64,000 bases of DNA from Actinomycetota bacterium (GTDB lineage: Bacteria > Actinomycetota > Thermoleophilia > BMS3ABIN01), in NCBI GenBank assembly GCA_023382335.1, contig JAMCPM010000011.1:315229-379228 (forward strand), in the 5' to 3' direction. How positions within the stretch are numbered: position 1 is the stretch's first letter; every line of letters starts with the position of its first letter. The translations under genes and the position numbers were made by a program. Positions 58,292 through 64,000 of this stretch are shown piece after piece. The notes beneath the pieces are model-generated. The model saw only the letters and a program-made list of their open reading frames with translations. It was not told where the DNA came from and did not search any database.

Positions 58292-61060
58292 CGTGTAGGC
58301 GTTGCCGGCGCCGTCCAGGGCGCTGGCATAAAGAGTCGATCTCCAACTGCCTACGCCGCTCGGCACACTGTATTTGAGCGTGAGCGATGCTGAGGAACCG
58401 GATGCGATGTCTCCGGCCGGGACGGGCAGCGGCGTGGTCATGGTAACGCCGTTGCTGTTGATGCTGGCGGTGATCTGCACCGCGTAGGCGATGTTCGCCC
58501 CGGCATTGGCAAGGGACCAGTCTACTGTAAGAGTATGCGCAAGGTAATCGGCATATGAAGCCCATCTGGGATGAGGCAAGCTGAGGCTCAGCGACGGTTT
58601 GCCGGAAGACAGCGGCGGCGACCCCCCGCTCCATCCGTTTCTGGCTGTCCAGGGAAGATGATCGGCGCCGCCGTAGACGGCCAGGGCTGCGTCACAGAAA
58701 TAATCTCCGTCCGTATTGATGCATCCCTCCGGTGGCGTGTCGTAATCACTCCAGTAATTGCCGCCGGTGGGAGACGGCATGTCCAGGGAGTTGCCGCTTC
58801 CCCCGGTCATGAACGCCTGGGTCGTGTTGCCCTCGAAGTTGTTGTGATAGATGTAGTTATCGCTCGATGCGGAAAGATACAGGCCGTAATTGTTGCCGGT
58901 GATGGTGTTGCCGGTGATGATGTTGTGGCTGGCGGCCTGTAGATAGATGCCGTAGCCGAAATTCCTGATGGTCAGGTTCCTGACCGTGACATTTGATTTA
59001 ACCTGCAGGGACCAGCCCATGGTGAATGCATCAGCCCCCGAGATCGTATGGCCGTTTCCATCAAGGGTGATTCCGTTATCAACAATGGATATGCCGTTAT
59101 TGGTGAAGTTCAGATCGGTGGTAAGTGTGCAGGTCTTGCTGTACTGATCCCAGACACCGATGGCGGTGCAGTCGCCGCCGGTGACGTTGTTGCGGATGTA
59201 GCGTGTCGGCGAAACCGGCGGTGAGCTGGTGTCGACCGTGAAGGAACCGCTGGCGCCGCCGTGATTCCCAGCCAGGTCGCCGGCCTGGGCGGTTATCGAA
59301 TGGCTGCCATTTGCCAGCCCGTAGACGCCGCAGGCCGCGCTGGCCGCGGTTATCGAGCAGCCGGAGAGCCGGCCGCCATCTACGTAGACAGCGACGCTGG
59401 CAAGGTCGATCCCGGAACCGGCGCCATCGGTGAAATCAGCATATACGACCGTCGAAGCCGTGTTGATTGTGCCAGTGGGCAGGATATTGCTGATCACGGG
59501 AGCGATGCTGTCGACAAAGTCGAAAGACCCGCTGATGGGGCTGGAATTGCCGGCGCCGTCCGATACCGAGCCGCTGATAACATGCGGACCCGTGGCAAGT
59601 CCGGAAACGCCGCAGCTGACTCCCGAAGCGTCCGCGCTGCAGGCGGGGATCCTGACGCCGTCGAGATAGACGCTCACTGAAGCCGTGTCGATGCCGCTGC
59701 CGGCGTCGGAGAATACAGCCGAAACGGTCTGGGAGCTACTGGCGACCGTGCCGGATGGCTGCACCGAGCTGACGGTGGGCACAGTCTTGTCCACGGTGAA
59801 GGAACCCGAGCCGGAACCGTGATTGCCGGAAATGTCATCTACATAAACCGCGATCGTGTGGCTGCCGTCGGCAAGGCCGGATGCCGAACAGCTGACTGCC
59901 GCCGCCGAGCCTGTGCAACCGGCCAGCCTGGCGCCGTCGAGATATACGGCGGCCGTGGCGCTGGCGATGCCCGAGCCGTCGCCGTCGCTGAAGTAGGCGC
60001 TGATGCCGGCGGAGCCCGAATCGATCATGCCGGATGGCTGGATGCCGCTTACCACCGGCGCCAGGTTGTCAGTAAAAGTGAACGCGCCGCTGAAAGTGCT
60101 GGTATTGCCGCGATTATCCGCGACCGAACCGCTGATCGAGTGAGCTCCGAGCGCCATTCCGTGGACAGCGCAGCCGGTGCTCTCCTGTGTGGCGGCGCAA
60201 CCGCCCAGCAGATTTCCATCGAGATAGACGGCAACTGAAGCCAGGTTGATATTGCTGCCGGTATCCCGGTAATAGACCTTGACGGTCGCGGAACCTGAGT
60301 TGATAGTGCCGGCGGGCTCGACTGAAAGGATCTCCGGCGGCGCCGAGTCAGGCGGATGCACGAGGTCCCAGCCGCCGGCTGAGGTGTAAGCCTGGATATC
60401 CTGGCCGCCGGTAAAGGCATAGGCGGCGTCACAGAAGGAATCGCCGTTGTTGTCGCTGCAACCCTCGCCAGGGGTATCAAAACTGCTCCAGTAGTTGCCT
60501 CCGGCCGTGTCTTTGCTGAAGACATTTCCGGAGCCGCCGCTGACGGTGGCCTGCGTGGCGTTGTTGACAAAATTATTGTTATAAATGGAGCTGGCGGTGG
60601 AGATGCTGACACTGATGCCGGTAGTGTTGTTTTCGAGAGTGTTGCCGGTGATCGTGGTGTTCTTCGAGGCCTGCACCAGGATGCCGGTGCCGAAATTCCG
60701 TATCGTCAGATTCCTGATGGTGACGCCGGTGCGAATGGACATGGCGCCGCCGGTGGTAAAGCTGCCGGTGTCGGTGATGAAGTGGCCGCCGCCGTCGAGA
60801 GTGACGCCGTCGCTGCTGATGATGATGCCGTTGCTGCCGGTGAAGGTCAGATCAGAGGTCAGCGTGCAGGTCTTGCTGTACTGGTCCCAGATCCCGATCG
60901 AGGAACAGTCCCCGCCGGTGCCGCTTGTGGAGATGTATTTTGTGGAGGTGCCGGCGGCTGGAGCCATGCTCACAGCCAGCAGACTGATAAAGACTATGAT
61001 GGAAAACGGGATGAGCAGTCTCGTACAGAACCTGCCACCCGTCCAGGCTAATTGTTTCAT
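58283..61060 (-). CDS. large secreted beta-helix protein with Ig-like repeats
   Basis: A 925-residue protein: signal peptide, a first NosD-like beta-helix (about 35-230), four Ig-like repeats of about 85 residues (240-610), a second beta-helix (about 625-820), and the shared C-terminal domain ending Y-T-Y-P. Each Ig-like repeat has the pattern S-V-x-V-Y-L-D-G, then two cysteines about 8-10 residues apart (e.g. A-C-S-A-D-A-S-G-V-S-C-G-V) and G-S-H-x-I. The Cys pairs likely form a disulfide per repeat. Role probably adhesion or matrix. Confidence 0.88.
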   Translation of the reverse strand: MKQLAWTGGRFCTRLLIPFSIIVFISLLAVSMAPAAGTSTKYISTSGTGGDCSSIGIWDQYSKTCTLTSDLTFTGSNGIIISSDGVTLDGGGHFITDTGSFTTGGAMSIRTGVTIRNLTIRNFGTGILVQASKNTTITGNTLENNTTGISVSISTASSIYNNNFVNNATQATVSGGSGNVFSKDTAGGNYWSSFDTPGEGCSDNNGDSFCDAAYAFTGGQDIQAYTSAGGWDLVHPPDSAPPEILSVEPAGTINSGSATVKVYYRDTGSNINLASVAVYLDGNLLGGCAATQESTGCAVHGMALGAHSISGSVADNRGNTSTFSGAFTFTDNLAPVVSGIQPSGMIDSGSAGISAYFSDGDGSGIASATAAVYLDGARLAGCTGSAAAVSCSASGLADGSHTIAVYVDDISGNHGSGSGSFTVDKTVPTVSSVQPSGTVASSSQTVSAVFSDAGSGIDTASVSVYLDGVRIPACSADASGVSCGVSGLATGPHVISGSVSDGAGNSSPISGSFDFVDSIAPVISNILPTGTINTASTVVYADFTDGAGSGIDLASVAVYVDGGRLSGCSITAASAACGVYGLANGSHSITAQAGDLAGNHGGASGSFTVDTSSPPVSPTRYIRNNVTGGDCTAIGVWDQYSKTCTLTTDLNFTNNGISIVDNGITLDGNGHTISGADAFTMGWSLQVKSNVTVRNLTIRNFGYGIYLQAASHNIITGNTITGNNYGLYLSASSDNYIYHNNFEGNTTQAFMTGGSGNSLDMPSPTGGNYWSDYDTPPEGCINTDGDYFCDAALAVYGGADHLPWTARNGWSGGSPPLSSGKPSLSLSLPHPRWASYADYLAHTLTVDWSLANAGANIAYAVQITASINSNGVTMTTPLPVPAGDIASGSSASLTLKYSVPSGVGSWRSTLYASALDGAGNAYTYP

Positions 61061-61108
61061 TGCCCCCTCTTGCCAGCTTCTGGGTAAGCCGAAAAAAACA
61101 CTTTCGAA

Positions 61109-61137
61109 ACTTTACGTAATTGATTACTGATTGTCAA
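61109..61137 (-). promoter_or_regulatory. promoter of the 58283 beta-helix gene
   Basis: Minus strand TTGACA (61132-61137), 17-base spacer, TAAAGT (61109-61114). AGAGGGGG precedes the ATG. Confidence 0.7.
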
Positions 61138-61239
61138 CCGGAATTGTCATGTATTCAAACTCTATTGGTTCGGTATAATTCGCGGAGCCTGCGCGGGTTC
61201 CTGCAAATAATAATTTGAAACCTAGGTCAATCCGTCTTG

Positions 61240-61854
61240 TCAACTATTATTCGAGCGCCACGACTGCGGCGGCCACTGGCCTTTTTCCCGCAGCATCGCC
61301 GCCAGCAGAGGCACAGGCAGGCCCACGACGTTGGTGTAGTCGCCCCTGATCTCTTCGACGAATGCCGAGGCCCGGCCCTGGATGGCGTAGCCTCCGGCGC
61401 GTCCACGCCATTCGCCGCCGGCCACATAGATCTCGAGCTCGCTGTCGGGGACCGGCGCGAACCGCACCTCGGTGACGGCGTGAGCGGTCTCCTCGATCCT
61501 CTCCCCCGGTCCCGCTCCCGCCCATAGCAGAGTAAGTCCGCTGTAGACCAGGTGGGTCTTTCCGGAGAGGCGGCGCAGATAATCGAACGCCTGCTGCTCG
61601 TCGCGAGGCTTCCCGGCAGCGCGTCCCAGAATCACTACCATGGTGTCAACGCCGAGGATGTGCCTGCCGGATGGGAGCGGCTCCACCTGGCCGAGTATCG
61701 AGAAAGCCTTGCCGCGGCTGTGGCGCTCGACCAGTTCGGCCGGCAGATGGCCGGCGAGCTCTTCCTCGGGATAATCGGGTTCGACCACCTCGAAGTCGAC
61801 GCCGAGCGCTTCCAGCAGGGCCTTGCGCTGGGGGGACTTCGAGGCTAGATACAT
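61240..61854 (-). CDS. maf: Maf-type nucleotide pyrophosphatase
   Basis: A 204-residue protein: L-A-S-K-S-P-Q-R-K-A-L-L-E-A-L-G (binding loop), I-L-G-V-D-T-M-V-V (catalytic region; the usual A-D-T appears as V-D-T), and G-K-T-H-L-V-Y-S-G-L. The family hydrolyses dTTP, UTP or modified nucleotides. It is separated from ndk by about 45 bases. Confidence 0.92.
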   Translation of the reverse strand: MYLASKSPQRKALLEALGVDFEVVEPDYPEEELAGHLPAELVERHSRGKAFSILGQVEPLPSGRHILGVDTMVVILGRAAGKPRDEQQAFDYLRRLSGKTHLVYSGLTLLWAGAGPGERIEETAHAVTEVRFAPVPDSELEIYVAGGEWRGRAGGYAIQGRASAFVEEIRGDYTNVVGLPVPLLAAMLREKGQWPPQSWRSNNS

Positions 61855-61900
61855 CAGGGAATGTAGATTGCCATTGAGGTGATGGAGAGGTGCGGCGTTC

Positions 61901-62314
61901 CTAGGTTATTTCGCTCTCGCTGAAATAAAGGGCGATCTCACGCTCGGCGCTCTCGGGCCCGTCGGAGCCGTGTACGATGTTGGCTTCGATGTCGAGTCCG
62001 TAGTCGCCGCGGATGGTTCCGGAATCGGCGGCCATGGGATTGGTGACGCCCATCATCTTGCGCACAACCGAGATGGCCTCGGGGCCCTCGAGCACAAAAG
62101 CGGCCACCGGGCCCGACGTGATCGAAGCGACCAGGTCGCTGAAGAAATCCTTCTCGCGATGCTCGGTGTAATGCTCCATGGCCAGGTCGCGATCGACCCG
62201 CAGGAATTTCATCGCCTTGATACGAAATCCCTTGCGCTCGAAACGCGCCAGGATCTCACCGACTAGTCCGCGGGCGACTGCCCCCGGTTTGACCAGCACA
62301 AAAGTCCGCTCCAA
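61901..62314 (-). CDS. ndk: nucleoside diphosphate kinase
   Basis: A 137-residue protein: V-K-P-G-A-V-A-R-G-L at the start, R-K-M-M-G-V-T-N-P, and the active-site histidine in N-I-V-H-G-S-D-G-P-E-S-A. It balances NTP pools. Together with maf it gives nucleotide housekeeping. Confidence 0.95.
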   Translation of the reverse strand: MERTFVLVKPGAVARGLVGEILARFERKGFRIKAMKFLRVDRDLAMEHYTEHREKDFFSDLVASITSGPVAAFVLEGPEAISVVRKMMGVTNPMAADSGTIRGDYGLDIEANIVHGSDGPESAEREIALYFSESEIT

Positions 62315-62378
62315 TTTTCCTCCAATGAGAGTTCGGGTTTGAAGATGCTGCCTTGACCGATCCGCCGGCTGCGGCGGC

Positions 62379-62909
62379 TCAGGCGAAGAGCTCGTCCTCT
62401 TCCGCGACCGTGCGTTTGGCGGGCGCCTTCCTGACGGCGCCGCCTATGTCATTGGCGCAGTAGGGACAGACCTTCCAGGAAGGATCCAGCGGCTTGTCGC
62501 AGGAAGCGCAGGCCACCTTGAGCTCGCGGCGGCACTTGGGACATACGAGGTAATCGTCGCGCACCGGAGTGCGGCAGGCGGGGCAGCGGTTGGCGCCGCC
62601 GACCAGTTCCTGCTCGCGGGCCCTGATCTCCAGGTCGCGCTCGAGGACATCCTCGAGGTATTCCGGCGGCCGCAGGATGACATAAAAAAGCGTGCCCACG
62701 TAGGGAAAGATCAGCGAGGTCGCCACGGCGACGCCGATCATCATCGGATCGGTGATGCGGCGCTTGGCGTCCTTGTAGGTCCAGAAGGCGAGCGCCAGCC
62801 ACATTGCGACCAGCATCGCCTTCGACATCATGGTGGTGAACTTCCACCAGGGCGAATCGAAGAAGCTGGTGCTGTCGGTAGTCTCAGCCTGCAGGATCAG
62901 AAAATTCAT
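62379..62909 (-). CDS. membrane protein with double zinc ribbon
   Basis: A 176-residue protein. Two or three N-terminal membrane segments (M-S-K-A-M-L-V-A-M-W-L-A-L-A-F-W and I-G-V-A-V-A-T-S-L-I-F-P-Y-V-G-T-L-F-Y-V-I-L-R) are followed by a cytoplasmic tail with two zinc ribbons: C-P-A-C...C-P-K-C and C-A-S-C...C-P-Y-C. A hydrophilic end follows. Function unknown; it is common between ndk and folC in this kind of genome. Confidence 0.8.
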   Translation of the reverse strand: MNFLILQAETTDSTSFFDSPWWKFTTMMSKAMLVAMWLALAFWTYKDAKRRITDPMMIGVAVATSLIFPYVGTLFYVILRPPEYLEDVLERDLEIRAREQELVGGANRCPACRTPVRDDYLVCPKCRRELKVACASCDKPLDPSWKVCPYCANDIGGAVRKAPAKRTVAEEDELFA

Positions 62910-62928
62910 GGCACCTGTCTTTTGTAGC

Positions 62929-64000
62929 TCACGCCATCCGCTTTTTTATGTCCGCCAGCAGGTAGAGTGAGCCGGTTACCAGGATGACATCCCGGGTCGA
63001 AGCCAGCTTGAAGGCGCTCTCGAGGGCCGACTGGCTCTCGCGGGCCACAAAAGTCTGGACATGGCTCTCCTCCACTACCGGTAACCTGGACAATTCCTGC
63101 GCGGACATGCAGCGTGGATTGGAGTTCTCAGTGACGAATAAGATATCACAAAATTCGAGCAGAAGCCCGAGCATGGCCCCGGCATCCTTGTCTTTGAGGA
63201 TGGAGACGACTCCAATGATGCGCTTGCCGTCCACCAGCGTCCGCAGCGACTCGATCAGCTCGGCGATACCGCTGGGATTATGGGCGCCGTCGAGCACGAC
63301 CAGGGGCTTCTCGGCGATGATCTCCAGCCGGGCCGGGATCGATATCCGCGGCAGCCCCCGCTTGAGCTTTCTCTCGTCGAGAGCCTTGCGCAGAAACTGC
63401 TCGGCGGCCTGGACGGCCACGGCGCAGTTGGTACGCTGGTACTGGCCGAAAAGGGTCAGCTCCAGGTCCGAGTACTGGCTCTTGGCGGTCCAGACATCGA
63501 ACTTCTCTCCCCTGCCCTTGAGCAGCGTGAAATCTTCCCCGAGGACAAGCACCTTGGCTTTCTTGCCCTGGCAGATCTTCATGGCTTCCTTGAGAGCCTC
63601 TTCCGAGAGGGCGCCCATGACCACGTCACCCTTTTCGGGGATGACGGCCGCTTTTTCCCTGACGATGGCGGGAATGGTCTTGCCGAGCAGATCGGTGTGC
63701 TCCAGCTCGACGTTGGTCAGCACCTGGACCTTGGAGTCGATGACGTTGGTGGCGTCGTAACGCCCGCCCAGCCCGGCTTCGATGACCGCGCAGTCGACCT
63801 TCTGCTGATGGAAATAAAGGAAGGCGGCGGCGGTTAGGATCTCGAACTGGGTCAGCGCGCCGCTGCTGCGGGACCGCTTGTTGACCTCTTCAGCCTTGTC
63901 GCGGACCTCGATGATGAGCTTGTCGAACCTGGCGTCGCTGATCTCCTTGCCGTTGACGAGGTATCTTTCATTGAAAGAGACCAGGTGCGGGGACATGTAG
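62929..64000 (-). CDS. folC: folylpolyglutamate synthase, C-terminal part
   Basis: The gene runs off the window. The visible 355 residues begin at S-P-H-L-V-S-F-N-E-R, which in FolC lies after the P-loop (about residue 70), and continue through E-A-G-L-G-G-R-Y-D-A-T-N, V-E-L-E-H-T-D-L-L-G and L-D-G-A-H-N-P. It adds glutamates to folate. The ATG at 63996 is internal to the gene, not its start. Confidence 0.93.
   Translation of the reverse strand, partial: YMSPHLVSFNERYLVNGKEISDARFDKLIIEVRDKAEEVNKRSRSSGALTQFEILTAAAFLYFHQQKVDCAVIEAGLGGRYDATNVIDSKVQVLTNVELEHTDLLGKTIPAIVREKAAVIPEKGDVVMGALSEEALKEAMKICQGKKAKVLVLGEDFTLLKGRGEKFDVWTAKSQYSDLELTLFGQYQRTNCAVAVQAAEQFLRKALDERKLKRGLPRISIPARLEIIAEKPLVVLDGAHNPSGIAELIESLRTLVDGKRIIGVVSILKDKDAGAMLGLLLEFCDILFVTENSNPRCMSAQELSRLPVVEESHVQTFVARESQSALESAFKLASTRDVILVTGSLYLLADIKKRMA

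Noticed and set aside
1-64000. CRISPR array, prophage or insertion sequence
   Set aside because: No regularly spaced direct repeats, no phage structural genes and no transposase motifs were seen; xerC has the features of the chromosomal recombinase.

Overview
The window is a piece of a bacterial chromosome whose core is clearly actinobacterial in gene order and content. A long minus-strand run carries folC, ndk, maf, mreBCD-mrdA-rodA, a TIGR03960/DUF2344 pair, rng, rplU-rpmA-obg, pyrF, plsX-acpP-rnc-smc-ftsY, ffh-rpsP-khpA-rimM-trmD, rplS-lepB-rnhB-yraN-comM-dprA-xerC and a WhiG/FliA-type sigma factor. The mix (a rod-shape operon, a WhiG-like sigma factor, a heliorhodopsin and a menaquinol complex with a seven-heme cytochrome) suggests a deep-branching actinobacterium, such as a Thermoleophilia-like or subsurface lineage. 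That placement is inference; no 16S rRNA gene is present.

Layout. 1-3,120 holds two secreted proteins, a truncated zinc-ribbon gene, an unknown protein and a heliorhodopsin. 3,130-9,430 is visibly AT-richer accessory DNA: a phosphatase remnant, a PQQ-propeller lipoprotein, broken Rhs toxin pieces with a DUF3997-like lipoprotein, then two toxin-antitoxin cassettes and an orphan Imm8-like gene. Each cassette is bounded by a copy of a repeat derived from the 3' end and terminator of tRNA-Ala(GGC), whose intact gene closes the region. 9,543-15,130 holds an MscS channel, a membrane glycosyltransferase and a five-gene cytochrome bc-type operon behind a promoter with a palindromic operator. Divergent from that operon, a strong promoter and an intrinsic terminator bracket a roughly 210-nt non-coding RNA.

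15,500-36,520 is housekeeping: DNA uptake and recombination (comM, dprA, xerC), ribosome and SRP genes, SMC, RNase III and lipid synthesis genes, plus a small RiPP-precursor-like peptide upstream of comM and a frameshifted TauE/SafE gene. 36,800-45,100 holds sugar kinase, peptidoglycan, pyrimidine, two-component and ribosomal/GTPase genes, with a 106-nt near-perfect hairpin between rpmA and obg. 45,200-56,430 carries RNase G, the TIGR03960 radical SAM protein and the elongasome operon. 56,700-61,060 encodes two large secreted beta-helix proteins that share a C-terminal domain and the same promoter design. The window ends inside folC.

Several real genes are very short (12230-12361, 15560-15694, 21082-21216, 35115-35252). 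Each has a usable ribosome binding site and a plausible small membrane or peptide product. Promoters were called by eye from TTGACA/TATAAT-like boxes at 16-19 bp spacing, and most sit where the operon structure predicts.
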